Source: a bacterium | GTDB taxonomy: Bacteria; Actinomycetota; Thermoleophilia; Miltoncostaeales; Miltoncostaeaceae | Assembly (NCBI GenBank): GCA_029977205.1 | Contig: JAPOLI010000013.1 | Span: 1-42,844 of the forward strand | DNA length: 42,844 nucleotides | Direction of reading: 5' to 3' | In this document: positions 28,987-36,942 of the stretch, piece by piece | Position numbering within the stretch: the first letter of the stretch is position 1 | Layout: each line of letters starts with the position of its first letter | Program-made: the position numbers and the translations under genes | The notes under the pieces: generated by a model | Database searches by the model: none | What the model saw: only the letters and a program-made list of their open reading frames with translations | Told to the model about the DNA's origin: nothing

Positions 28987-29151
28987 GTGGGCAAGACCGG
29001 CCAGCGCATCGCCGTCACCCTGGCATGCCAGGACTGCAAGAGGCGCAACTACCAGTCGAACAAGAGCAAGCGCAACACGCCTGACCGCGTGTCGCTCTCG
29101 AAGTACTGCCGCTGGTGCGGCCGCCACACGGAGCACCGCGAGACGCGGTAG
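28987..29151 (+). CDS. rpmG: 50S ribosomal protein L33
   Basis: A 54-residue L33 of the zinc-binding type: CQDC (about 16-19) and CRWC (about 42-45) are the four ligands, and the basic [13 protein letters not shown] stretch is typical. The start is GTG, with GGAGG 7 nt upstream. It stands before tRNA-Trp, secE and nusG, the standard actinobacterial order. Confidence 0.95.
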   Translation: MGKTGQRIAVTLACQDCKRRNYQSNKSKRNTPDRVSLSKYCRWCGRHTEHRETR

Positions 29152-29161
29152 GGCAGTACCT

Positions 29162-29234
29162 AGGGTCGTAGCTCAATTGGTAGAGCACCGGTCTCCAAAA
29201 CCGGGGGTTGGGGGTTCGAGTCCCTCCGGCCCTG
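29162..29234 (+). tRNA. tRNA-Trp (anticodon CCA)
   Basis: A 73-nt cloverleaf. The acceptor stem AGGGTCG pairs with CGGCCCT, with one G-T pair. The anticodon stem CCGGT/ACCGG closes the loop CTCCAAA with anticodon CCA. The T arm carries TTCGAGT. The discriminator base is G, as expected for tryptophan. The 3' CCA is not encoded. It lies between rpmG and secE. Confidence 0.97.
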
Positions 29235-29273
29235 TCCAGCAGATCGCGACAGACTGAGAAGGCCGCCAGGCAG

Positions 29274-29654
29274 ATGGCACGCATTCGCCCCTCAAAGGGC
29301 CAGACCTCCGGGGAGCCAGGCCCCGACGACACCGGTCCCGGTGGGGCCGAGCCGCCGCCCGTACCCAAGAGGCGGCGCAACAAGAAGTCGTCGGGTGGCG
29401 GCCAGAAGGCGCAGCCGCGTCCCCGCCAGCAGCCCAAGAACGAGAAGTCGGGCGCGGTCACCAAGTCGGTCCAGGAGGGCCGCAGTCGCCGCTATGTCGG
29501 CGAGGTCGTGACCGAGCTCAAGAAGGTGACCTGGCCCAATCGGGCTCAGCTGTTCCAGGCCACCGCTGTCGTCCTCATCTTCGTCGCCATCGTGGCGATC
29601 TATCTCGGCGTCGTCGACGTGCTCATGAGCTCGCTCGTCGACGCCATCTTCTAG
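29274..29654 (+). CDS. secE: Preprotein translocase subunit SecE
   Basis: Essential clamp subunit of the SecYEG channel. The 126-residue protein has an N-terminal disordered extension of about 65 residues rich in Pro, Arg and Lys. The conserved amphipathic helix follows (RRYVGEVVTELKKVTWPNRAQL), then one membrane helix (about 100-120). I chose the ATG at 29274 because the longer in-frame start lies inside tRNA-Trp. It is followed 9 nt later by nusG. Confidence 0.94.
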   Translation: MARIRPSKGQTSGEPGPDDTGPGGAEPPPVPKRRRNKKSSGGGQKAQPRPRQQPKNEKSGAVTKSVQEGRSRRYVGEVVTELKKVTWPNRAQLFQATAVVLIFVAIVAIYLGVVDVLMSSLVDAIF

Positions 29655-29663
29655 GAGACGTAC

Positions 29664-30206
29664 GTGCTGCGCTGGTATGTCATCAACACCTACTCGGGCC
29701 ACGAGAACAAGGTGAAAGCCAACATCCTTCGCCGGGTCGAGACGCAGCACCGCACGCGCTCGATCCGCGACGTCATCGTCCCCACCGAGCAGGTGGTGGA
29801 GACGAACAAGGATGGCCAGAAGGTGCAGACCGAGCGGCGCACCCTCCCCGGATACGTGCTCGTGAACATGGACATGACCGACGACGACGCCTGGTCGCTC
29901 ATCAAGGACACGCCCGGGGTCACCGGCTTCGTCGGCGCCACCAAGAACGATGACCACCGCCCGCCGCCGCTGTCGCGCACCGAGGTGGACCGCCTGCTGC
30001 ACACCCAGACCGAGACCCGCACCAAGGTGCGCGCCGAGTTCACGGTGGGCGAGAGCATCAAGGTGATCTCCGGCCCGCTGTCCGACTTCACCGGCGAGAT
30101 CGCGGAGATCAACGCCGAGCAGGGTCGCGTGAAGGTGCTCGTGTCGATCTTCGGCCGCGAGACGCCGGCCGAGCTGTCGTTCGACCAGGTCAAGAAGCTC
30201 ACGTAG
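29664..30206 (+). CDS. nusG: Transcription termination/antitermination factor NusG
   Basis: A 180-residue NusG that binds RNA polymerase and contacts Rho or ribosomal protein S10. The NGN domain begins LRWYVINTYSGHENKVKANI and includes LPGYVLVNMDMTDDAW-like residues. The C-terminal KOW domain has GESIKVISGPLSDFTGEIAEI. The start is GTG with GGAG 6 nt upstream. It is last of the secE-nusG unit; a new promoter precedes rplK. Confidence 0.96.
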   Translation: MLRWYVINTYSGHENKVKANILRRVETQHRTRSIRDVIVPTEQVVETNKDGQKVQTERRTLPGYVLVNMDMTDDDAWSLIKDTPGVTGFVGATKNDDHRPPPLSRTEVDRLLHTQTETRTKVRAEFTVGESIKVISGPLSDFTGEIAEINAEQGRVKVLVSIFGRETPAELSFDQVKKLT

Positions 30207-30260
30207 GAGGACGCGCGCGGCGGGCCCGCGCATGTCGCTGGTCATTCGCGCGCGCGGATG

Positions 30261-30266
30261 TATGAT
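30261..30266 (+). promoter_or_regulatory. Promoter -10 (TATGAT) for the rplK operon
   Basis: TATGAT is preceded 16 nt upstream by TGGTCA (30239-30244), a 4/6 match to TTGACA. The rplK ATG is 45 nt downstream. The same -10 hexamer occurs before rpoB. Confidence 0.6.
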
Positions 30267-30310
30267 CCCGGGCCGCTCGAGACGGTCCCAGTCCGGAAGG
30301 TCACGCCACC

Positions 30311-30736
30311 ATGGCGAAGAAGGTCCTGCAGGTCATCAAGCTCCACATCCCCGCGGGGGGTGCCTCGCCGGCCCCGCCGGTGGGCCCTGCGCTGGGCGCC
30401 GCGAGCATCAACATCATGGATTTCTGCAAGGCGTTCAACGCCGAGACGCAGAACCTCGGCGGGGTCATCACCCCGGTCGAGATCTCGGTGTATGAGGACC
30501 GCTCGTTCTCGTTCATCACCAAGACCCCCCCGGCGGCCGTCCTCATCAAGGAGGCCATCAAGCTGCCGAAGGGCTCCCCGGAGTCGCACCGCACCAAGGT
30601 CGGCACCATCACGCGCGCCCAGCTGCAGCAGATCGCCGAGACCAAGATGCAGGACCTCAACGCGAACGACATCGACGCCGCCATCTCGATGATCGCGGGC
30701 ACCGCCCGCTCGATGGGCGTCACGGTGGAGGGCTAG
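30311..30736 (+). CDS. rplK: 50S ribosomal protein L11
   Basis: A 141-residue L11 that forms the base of the factor-binding stalk with 23S rRNA helices 43-44. The N terminus [27 protein letters not shown] and the C-terminal [20 protein letters not shown] are typical. A Shine-Dalgarno sequence (GGAAGG) precedes the ATG. rplA follows after 2 nt. Confidence 0.97.
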   Translation: MAKKVLQVIKLHIPAGGASPAPPVGPALGAASINIMDFCKAFNAETQNLGGVITPVEISVYEDRSFSFITKTPPAAVLIKEAIKLPKGSPESHRTKVGTITRAQLQQIAETKMQDLNANDIDAAISMIAGTARSMGVTVEG

Positions 30737-30738
30737 GG

Positions 30739-31455
30739 ATGGCCAAGCACGGCAAGCGCTACGACGACGCCAAGGCGCAGATCAACCCCGAGGGCAAGTA
30801 CCACCCCCTCGAGGCGTTCCGCCTGCTGGTCAGCCAGGAGGTCGCCCGGTTTGACACCACCGTCGAGGCCCACTTCCGCCTGGGCGTGAACGTCCGGCAC
30901 GCCGAGGAGCAGCTGCGCGGAACCATCGCGCTTCCGCACGGAACGGGGCGCGCCGTGACCGTGGCCGTCTTCGCCGAGGGCGAGAAGGCGCGCGAGGCCG
31001 AGGAGGCCGGTGCCCAGTTCGTCGGTGGCGAAGACCTCGTGAAGAAGGTGGAGGAGGGCTTCAGCGACTTCGACGTGGCCATCGCCACCCCCGACATGAT
31101 GGGTGCTGTCGGCCGGCTTGGTCGCGTGCTCGGCCCGTCGGGGAAGATGCCCAACCCCAAGACCGGCACCGTCACGTTCGACGTCGGCAAGGCCGTTACG
31201 GACGTCATCGGCGGCAAGGTCGAGTACCGCACCGATCGCGCGGGCATCGTGCACATCAGCGTCGGCAAGAAGTCGTTCACGCCGGAGCAGCTGACCGAGA
31301 ACTACGGCGCCATCCTCGACGAGATCATGCGCGCGAAGCCGGCGTCAACAAAGGGCCGGTACATCACGTCCATCAGCGTCGCCCAGACCATGGGCCCGGG
31401 CATCGACGTCGATCCGCAGTACACGCAGAACCTGCTCGAGGAGGCCACCGCCTAG
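30739..31455 (+). CDS. rplA: 50S ribosomal protein L1
   Basis: A 238-residue L1 of the ribosomal L1 stalk, with MAKHGKRYDDAKAQI at the N terminus and the signature GRLGRVLGPSGKMPNPKTGTV. In many bacteria L1 also represses its own operon by binding the mRNA. The 177-nt gap to rplJ holds a structured leader. Confidence 0.97.
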   Translation: MAKHGKRYDDAKAQINPEGKYHPLEAFRLLVSQEVARFDTTVEAHFRLGVNVRHAEEQLRGTIALPHGTGRAVTVAVFAEGEKAREAEEAGAQFVGGEDLVKKVEEGFSDFDVAIATPDMMGAVGRLGRVLGPSGKMPNPKTGTVTFDVGKAVTDVIGGKVEYRTDRAGIVHISVGKKSFTPEQLTENYGAILDEIMRAKPASTKGRYITSISVAQTMGPGIDVDPQYTQNLLEEATA

Positions 31456-31632
31456 GGGCGCGTCGCCGACACGGCATACCGACCGAAGATCACGGGGGCG
31501 CGCGATGCGCGCCTTGAACCAGGGGGAGACCCCGACCCGCGTGAGGACGGAGCCACAGGGAGCATGCGGGGCACGACGCCCCGCGCGCCTCCTCCCGGCC
31601 CGCCCCGCGTGGCCAGAGGAGGAGGTGAGGAA
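31456..31632 (+). promoter_or_regulatory. rplJ leader with Shine-Dalgarno-sequestering hairpin (L10-leader-like)
   Basis: This 177-nt stretch between rplA and rplJ holds a 7-bp hairpin (GCGGGGC with GCCCCGC, about 31568-31583). It also holds an anti-Shine-Dalgarno tract CCTCCTC (31588-31594), which can pair in two registers with the purine run that includes the rplJ ribosome-binding site (GAGGAGG at 31616-31622 or 31619-31625). L10 leaders that bind the L10-L12 complex are known at this position. I infer translational autoregulation; the protein-binding kink-turn was not identified. Confidence 0.6.
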
Positions 31633-32463
31633 CTGAACAGGGAGCAGAAGGCAGAGGCCATCGCGATGATCGCGGAGCGCCTCACCACCACTGACACCGT
31701 CATCGCGACGGCGTTCCACGGCCTGAGCGTGCGAGAGGTCGAGGAGCTGCGCGGGAAGCTCCGCGAGGCTGACGGCCAGTTCCAGGTCGTGAAGAACACG
31801 CTGGCCCGTCGCGCATGTGACGAGACCGGCCGGGATGCCCTCCTGGAGTACCTCGAGGGGCAGACCGCGCTGGTCTGGGCCGCCGGCGACCCGGCCGCGA
31901 TCGCGAAGGCGCTGAACACGTTCGCCAAGGCGACCGAGAACCGCCTCGCGATGAAGGGCGGGATCCTCGACGGCGCCCCGGTATCGGCCGACGAGCTCAA
32001 GAAGCTCGCCGCGCTGCCGCCGCGCGATGAGCTGCTCGCCCGCCTCGTAGGCGGCGTGGCCAGCCCGCTGCAGGGCACCGTCAACGCCCTGAACAGCATG
32101 CTGTCGGGCCTTGCCGTTGCCCTGGGCCAGTACCACGCCCAGCGTGCGGCCGAGGCACCGGCTGAGGAGGCACCTGCCGCAGAGGCAGAGGCCCCGGCAG
32201 CCGACGGTGCCCCCGCGGAGGATGTCCCGGCAGAGGACGCATCGTCCGCCGAGGCCGAGGCCCCTGCGTCGGAGGCGACTCCGGCTGAGGAGGCACCTGC
32301 CGCGGACGCGGACGCCGCGCCAGGCGCCGACACCACTGATGACACCACTGAGGCCGAGCCTGAGGCAGCGGCCGATGACACCCCGGAGGCCGTGCAGGAG
32401 CCGGCAGCCGACGACAACGCGGACGCCGAGCCGGCTGCCGACGAGACCACAGAAGGAGACTGA
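31633..32463 (+). CDS. rplJ: 50S ribosomal protein L10 with long acidic C-terminal tail; probable CTG start
   Basis: L10 anchors L7/L12 dimers to the ribosome. The protein core (about 1-172) begins (M)[16 protein letters not shown], as in other L10 proteins, and includes [14 protein letters not shown] and [11 protein letters not shown] chose the CTG at 31633 because a near-perfect Shine-Dalgarno GGAGGTGA (31621-31628) lies at ideal distance and the family N terminus begins exactly there. The upstream in-frame ATG (31564) would translate the leader into 23 Pro/Arg/Gly residues. Residues 173-276 form a tail of almost only Ala, Glu, Asp, Pro and Thr, with no Lys or Arg after its start. L10 is usually 165-180 residues, so the tail is about 100 extra. 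Confidence 0.93.
   Translation: MNREQKAEAIAMIAERLTTTDTVIATAFHGLSVREVEELRGKLREADGQFQVVKNTLARRACDETGRDALLEYLEGQTALVWAAGDPAAIAKALNTFAKATENRLAMKGGILDGAPVSADELKKLAALPPRDELLARLVGGVASPLQGTVNALNSMLSGLAVALGQYHAQRAAEAPAEEAPAAEAEAPAADGAPAEDVPAEDASSAEAEAPASEATPAEEAPAADADAAPGADTTDDTTEAEPEAAADDTPEAVQEPAADDNADAEPAADETTEGD
32158..32303 (+). repeat. 23-bp direct repeat within the rplJ acidic tail
   Basis: Bases 32158-32180 and 32281-32303 are identical over 23 bp and lie 123 bp (41 codons) apart in the same frame. They suggest the tail grew by in-frame duplication or slippage. Confidence 0.85.
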
Positions 32464-32465
32464 CC

Positions 32466-32858
32466 ATGGCGATGACCACCGAGGAGTGGATCGACGAGCT
32501 CAAGGCCATTTCGGTCCTCGAGCTGAGCGAGCGCATCAAGGCGCTCGAGGAGACCTTCGGCGTGAGCGCCGCGGCGGCACCGGTGGCGGTGGCCGCTGCG
32601 CCGGCCGCAGGCGGCGGTGGGGGCGAGGGCGGCGGCGACGCCGACCAGGACTCATTCACCGTGACGCTGGACGCCGCGGGCGACAAGAAGATCCAGGTGA
32701 TCAAGGTCGTGCGCGCCGTTACCGGACTCGGCCTCAAGGAGGCCAAGGACCTCGTCGACGGCGCCCCGGGCACCGTCAAGGAGGGCGTGGCCAAGGATGA
32801 GGCCGAGCAGATCAAGTCGCAGCTCGAGGAGGCCGGCGGCAGCGTCTCGCTGTCGTAG
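32466..32858 (+). CDS. rplL: 50S ribosomal protein L7/L12
   Basis: A 130-residue stalk protein that recruits translation factors. The N-terminal dimerisation domain ([24 protein letters not shown]) is followed by an Ala/Gly hinge (about 35-58) and the C-terminal domain ([24 protein letters not shown]). It starts 2 nt after rplJ with GGAG about 8 nt upstream. A strong terminator follows. Confidence 0.97.
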   Translation: MAMTTEEWIDELKAISVLELSERIKALEETFGVSAAAAPVAVAAAPAAGGGGGEGGGDADQDSFTVTLDAAGDKKIQVIKVVRAVTGLGLKEAKDLVDGAPGTVKEGVAKDEAEQIKSQLEEAGGSVSLS

Positions 32859-32905
32859 GACCCCCATGGGTTCCGCGCGCGCGCATCGCTGATGCACGTG
32901 CCGAG

Positions 32906-32944
32906 CGGCCCGGGTGGCTCTGTGCCACCCGGGCCGTTTGCTTT
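32906..32944 (+). terminator. Intrinsic terminator of the rplKAJL operon
   Basis: A perfect 13-bp G+C-rich stem (32906-32918 with 32924-32936) with loop TCTGT is followed by TTTGCTTT. The next gene's ATG is only 20 bases past the stem, so it may also act as an attenuator. Confidence 0.85.
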
Positions 32945-32956
32945 GCTGGACTTGGA

Positions 32957-34423
32957 ATGGTCCGCCTCCTCATCGCACTATCCGGCGCCGCCTGCGCGGT
33001 TGCCGCGGTGTCACCCGCCGTGGGCGTGGTGTCCCAGGGAGCGTTCCGCGTGGGCGCGGACGCCGCGTGGGCGCGCGACATCACGGGCGCGGGCACGCGC
33101 GTCGCGGTACTCGACCAGAGCTTCGGCGGACTTGCCGAATCGATCGCGGAGGGTGAGCTCCCGCCGCGTGATCAGATGCAGACCATCTCGTTCGATCCCG
33201 AGTACGGCCTCGATGGGCGGGACAGCCTGGGCGCGGTCGGGGAGCACGGGACCCGCATGGCGGAGATCGTGCACGACGTCGCGCCCGGCGCGCAGCTCGT
33301 GCTGGTGAATTACGAGGGGATCGAGGGGTTCCAGCAGGCCGCCGCGTGGATCGCGGCCAACGGAATACCCGTGGTGAGCCACTCCAACTCGTTCCTCGGA
33401 GGATCCTTCGACGGTGCCGGTGTGGCCGCCCGTACGGTGGATGCGCTCACGGCCCAGGGCGTGCTGTGGATCAACTCGGCCGGCAACTTCGCCCAGCGGC
33501 ACTGGCGAGGGGTTCCATCGCCTGCGGGCACCGAGATACCCATCGCCCCCGCCGCGGGCGAGACCATCCTCGTCGGGTTCGGGTGGAGCGATCCCGCTCT
33601 GACGGCGACCCTCAGCGTGCAGCGCCAGCAGGCCGACGGGTCCTGGGTGCAGGTCGCCGCCGCGGATGCCACCCGCATGACGTCGCCGGTGCCCGTGGAC
33701 GGAGGTGCGTGGCGCCTCGTCGTCACGCGCACGGGCGGGCCCGAGGCCGCGGTGGACGTGTTCTCCCGTACCGTCGAGTTCGGCGTGCTCGCCGTGCCGG
33801 ACGGCAGCATCGCGACGCCCGGGGACGCCGCGGGTGCGCTGTCGGTGGGCTCCGTGCGCTGGCAGCGGAGTGTTGTCGCCCCCTACTCATCGCGCGGCCC
33901 CACCGTGGATGGGCGACGGAAGCCCGACATCGTCGGCCCGGCCTATGTCACTGCCAATGCGCGCTTCCCGGGCACTGCGGGCACCTCGGCGGCCACTGCC
34001 CATGTCGCAGGGGTGGCCGCGTTGATACGCGATGAGCGCGCCGTGCGCGGGCAGCCGATCGACGTCTGGGCCCTCCGCGCGGACATCCTCTCCCGCGCGC
34101 AGGATCTCGGCACGCGCGGCCCCGACACGGAGACCGGATTCGGCATGGCGCGCTTCGACGTGGTGCGTCCGCGTGTCCGCGTCACGGCGACTCCGGGCCC
34201 GTCCTCCACCGTGCGCGTGCGCGCGTTCGACACGGGCACGGTGCGGTCCGTGGCGCTCACGTTGAATGGACGGCGGGTCCGCACGGCCAAGGGGCCGGCG
34301 ATGCGCCAGCGGGTGTGGTTGCGCACGGGTCGCAACCGGCTGCGCGTGGAGGTGACTGACATCGCCGGGAATACCGCGGTGGTGAACCGCGTGATGGTGC
34401 GCCGGGACCGGTCGCGACGATGA
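32957..34423 (+). CDS. Secreted subtilisin-like serine protease (S8), no prodomain
   Basis: A 488-residue exported protease. The signal peptide is at about 1-27. The S8 catalytic residues are all present: D53 in VAVLDQSFGG, H97 in EHGTRMAEIV, oxyanion N177 in INSAGN and S344 in GTSAATAHVAG. A beta-rich insert of about 120 residues (185-300) separates Asn from Ser. The C-terminal Ig-like module ends with RVEVTDIAGNTAVV. No I9-type propeptide fits between signal peptide and catalytic domain. It overlaps the next protease gene by 4 nt and lies 20 nt after the rplL terminator, with no room for a normal promoter downstream of it. The start ATG has only a weak GGA as ribosome-binding site. Confidence 0.88.
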   Translation: MVRLLIALSGAACAVAAVSPAVGVVSQGAFRVGADAAWARDITGAGTRVAVLDQSFGGLAESIAEGELPPRDQMQTISFDPEYGLDGRDSLGAVGEHGTRMAEIVHDVAPGAQLVLVNYEGIEGFQQAAAWIAANGIPVVSHSNSFLGGSFDGAGVAARTVDALTAQGVLWINSAGNFAQRHWRGVPSPAGTEIPIAPAAGETILVGFGWSDPALTATLSVQRQQADGSWVQVAAADATRMTSPVPVDGGAWRLVVTRTGGPEAAVDVFSRTVEFGVLAVPDGSIATPGDAAGALSVGSVRWQRSVVAPYSSRGPTVDGRRKPDIVGPAYVTANARFPGTAGTSAATAHVAGVAALIRDERAVRGQPIDVWALRADILSRAQDLGTRGPDTETGFGMARFDVVRPRVRVTATPGPSSTVRVRAFDTGTVRSVALTLNGRRVRTAKGPAMRQRVWLRTGRNRLRVEVTDIAGNTAVVNRVMVRRDRSRR

Positions 34424-36561
34424 GGGTGGCGCTCACCTGCGCCGGCATCGCCGCCGTCATGGCGGCACTGCCGCTGGCTCCCTCCACCGGTGCGCCGGCT
34501 CCCACCGGGGTCGTTCCGATCACGATCACGGCGAGGCCGGGTCAGACCGACGCCGTGGCGCGCGGGCTCGGCACATCGGGCCTGCGCGTGGTGCGCCGTC
34601 ACGGCCGCGAGCTGCAGGTCATCGCATCCCCCGATCGCATCCCGGCGATCCGCGGCCTGCCGGGCGTCGCGGCAGCGAGATCGGCACCGGGTGGCAATGG
34701 CGAAGGTGATCCGGGCTCCCTCGGCCCGGCCGTGAAGACCCGCGCGCCCGTTCGCTCGGAGGGCTTCGAGCGCGTCGGGGCGGACGCCCTGCAGTCCCTC
34801 GCCCGGGATGGCAGGGGCGTGACGATCGCCGTGCTCGACCTGGGCTTCGGGACCACGGGGATTCCTGCGATGCAGGCCCGGCGTGAACTGCCGCCCACCG
34901 CCCGCCTCGAGACACGGTCGTTCGATGCCGTCTGGGGCCTGGCTGGGCGCAATGCCTATGGGAACACCACCAACCACGGCGAACTCGTGGCGCAGACCGT
35001 GTACGACTACGCGCCAGCCGCGCGCTACGTGTTCGTGAACTACCACACGGAGCAGGACTTCCAGGCCGCCGTCGACTGGCTCATCCAGCGTCGCCCCGAC
35101 GTCGTGGTGCACAGCAACAGCTTCCTCGAGGGGCCATTCGACGGCACCGGACCTGCGGCCCAGGCCGTTGATCGTGCCGCTGACGCCGGGATCGCCTGGG
35201 TCAACTCGGCCGGGAACTACGGTGATCGGCACTGGGAGGGCGAGTGGGCCGATGCCGACAAGGACGACGTCCTCGACTGGCCCACCACTCCCGGCTGGAC
35301 GTTCACGGTGGCGCCGGGCAAGCCCATCACCTTCGCGCTCAGTTGGGATCAGGCTGAGGGCGCGGAGGAGTCGGACCTCGACCTCGTGCTCGAGAAGCGC
35401 ACTGCCGGAGGGGGATGGGGTGAGGTCGCGGCCTCGCGTGACTCGCAGGTCGACGGCGCACGACCGGCCGAACGGATGACGGGGGTCCCGTCCGGCGACG
35501 GAGGTGAGTTCCGCCTGCGGGTGGTGCACGCCGCGGGACCGGAGCCCTCGGGCCGCCTCACCCTGTTCTCGCGCGAGGTCACCATGAAGGAACTCGGCGA
35601 CCCCGGCCCGGGCAGCATCCCCACCCCCGGGGATGCCGACGGCTCGATCACGGTCGGCGCCGTGGCCTGGTCCACCAATTCGCTCCGCGCGTACTCGTCA
35701 CGTGGGCCCACGGATGACGGGCGCATGAAGCCCGACATCGTCGCGCCGACCAACACGAGCGTGCGGAGGGGCACGAGTCGGCGCGCGGTGGGTGGTACAT
35801 CCATCTCGGCGCCGAACGCCGCAGGGGCGATCGCGCTCATCATCGGATCGCGCCGTCGCCTGGGCACGCCGATCGACCTGGCGGGCCTCGGGGACCTGCT
35901 CGCCACCGACGCCCTCGACCTGGGCCCGGCGGGGCCGGACGACATGTTCGGTGCAGGACGGGTGCGCGTTGACGTCGACCCTCCGCAGATCTTCCTGACC
36001 GCCCGCATCCCGCGTGTGGTCTCATCGCTCCCGGTCCGCGTCAAGGGGCGGATCGAGGACGCATCGCGCCTCGCGCTCTGGACCATCGACATCGACGGCC
36101 GCCGGGCCATGCTCAAGCACGGCACGACGCCCCTCTCCGTTGCGCTGGGCCGACGCCGGCTTCGCGACGGCCGCCGTACCCTCGTGGTGCGGGCCAAGGA
36201 CTGGGCGGGCAACACGTCGTCTCGCCGGGTGCGGGTGCTGGTCGATACCCGGGCGCCCCGGATCCGGTTGTTCCGCGTTGAGCGCGTCGGGTCGGGCACG
36301 GCCCGTCGCGCGGCGGGTGGCTCCGTGCGCCCCGCCCGCGCGGTGCTCGTCGCCCAGGACGTCAGCGCGTCGGTGCTCCGGATCGCCGTCGTCGCGGCGG
36401 ACGGGAGCGAGGTGCGGCGCAGGGTGCGGTTCCGGGGGACCGCGCGGCGACGGATACCGCTCGGGGCCCTCGCCGCCGGGCGCTACACGGTGACCATCAC
36501 CGCGTCCGACGCGGCGGGTCATGAACGCATCACCACTCGCACGGTGCGAATCAGGCCGTGA
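34420..36561 (+). CDS. Secreted subtilisin-like serine protease (S8) with prodomain-like segment and Ig-like repeats
   Basis: A 713-residue exported paralogue of the preceding gene. The signal peptide is at about 1-25. An I9-like propeptide region (about 31-90, VVPITITARPGQTDAVARGL to PAIRGLPGVAAARS) precedes the catalytic domain with D140 (IAVLDLGFG), H186 (NHGELVAQTV), N266 (NSAGN) and S461 (GTSISAPNAAG). A beta-sandwich insert (about 280-400) sits between Asn and Ser. Two Ig-like modules follow (about 540-713), each with a D-x-A-G-(N/H) turn: DWAGNTSSRR and DAAGHERITT. The start ATG lies in the stop of the upstream gene (ATGA). Confidence 0.9.
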   Translation: MRVALTCAGIAAVMAALPLAPSTGAPAPTGVVPITITARPGQTDAVARGLGTSGLRVVRRHGRELQVIASPDRIPAIRGLPGVAAARSAPGGNGEGDPGSLGPAVKTRAPVRSEGFERVGADALQSLARDGRGVTIAVLDLGFGTTGIPAMQARRELPPTARLETRSFDAVWGLAGRNAYGNTTNHGELVAQTVYDYAPAARYVFVNYHTEQDFQAAVDWLIQRRPDVVVHSNSFLEGPFDGTGPAAQAVDRAADAGIAWVNSAGNYGDRHWEGEWADADKDDVLDWPTTPGWTFTVAPGKPITFALSWDQAEGAEESDLDLVLEKRTAGGGWGEVAASRDSQVDGARPAERMTGVPSGDGGEFRLRVVHAAGPEPSGRLTLFSREVTMKELGDPGPGSIPTPGDADGSITVGAVAWSTNSLRAYSSRGPTDDGRMKPDIVAPTNTSVRRGTSRRAVGGTSISAPNAAGAIALIIGSRRRLGTPIDLAGLGDLLATDALDLGPAGPDDMFGAGRVRVDVDPPQIFLTARIPRVVSSLPVRVKGRIEDASRLALWTIDIDGRRAMLKHGTTPLSVALGRRRLRDGRRTLVVRAKDWAGNTSSRRVRVLVDTRAPRIRLFRVERVGSGTARRAAGGSVRPARAVLVAQDVSASVLRIAVVAADGSEVRRRVRFRGTARRRIPLGALAAGRYTVTITASDAAGHERITTRTVRIRP

Positions 36562-36661
36562 TGACCGCTCGCCGGGGCGCGTGGCTCCCCGATTTCGCAA
36601 TATTCCCCCAACGGGCGCGACCCAGCGCCACGGAATCATCGTCACGTCAACGAGGTACCAC

Positions 36662-36895
36662 ATGCCGCTTGACCGCGAAGTGAAGAGCAAGCTGAGGGAC
36701 CGGGTGTCCCTCGCCAACAAGTCGAACGTGGAGGAGGTCGCCGCCGAGGTCGACGCCGCACGGGCGACCCTTCCCGAGGACGACAAGGACTACGCGCGCC
36801 TTACCGGATGGCTCGAGGACCTGGAGCACGTCGCCGGGGGCAAGGTAATCGGGCGCACCGGCGACCCGGGCGCCCAGCCGGACGGCATGGGCTGA
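36662..36895 (+). CDS. Small charged helical protein of unknown function
   Basis: A 77-residue acidic, Lys/Glu/Asp-rich protein predicted to be helical (residues 4-60), with a Gly-rich end. I recognise no family. I chose the ATG at 36662 with GAGG 7 nt before it; the in-frame ATG at 36521 lies inside the protease gene and gives a Pro/Arg-rich extension. The preceding 100 bases hold an A/T-rich patch (around 36592-36604) that could be a promoter. A 10-bp hairpin follows. Confidence 0.55.
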   Translation: MPLDREVKSKLRDRVSLANKSNVEEVAAEVDAARATLPEDDKDYARLTGWLEDLEHVAGGKVIGRTGDPGAQPDGMG

Positions 36896-36910
36896 GACAG
36901 GCCCGTCGCA

Positions 36911-36942
36911 GGCCCGCCGGAGCGTCCTACGACCGGCGGGCC
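36911..36942. terminator. Hairpin between convergent small genes
   Basis: A perfect 10-bp stem (36911-36920 with 36933-36942) around a 12-nt loop that contains the stop codon of the minus-strand gene (36927-36929). It could end both convergent genes, although it has no U tract. Confidence 0.5.

Noticed and set aside
30206-30250. GC-rich symmetric stretch after nusG as a terminator
   Set aside because: The alternating CG runs give only weak short stems and no U tract. It overlaps the rplK promoter region.
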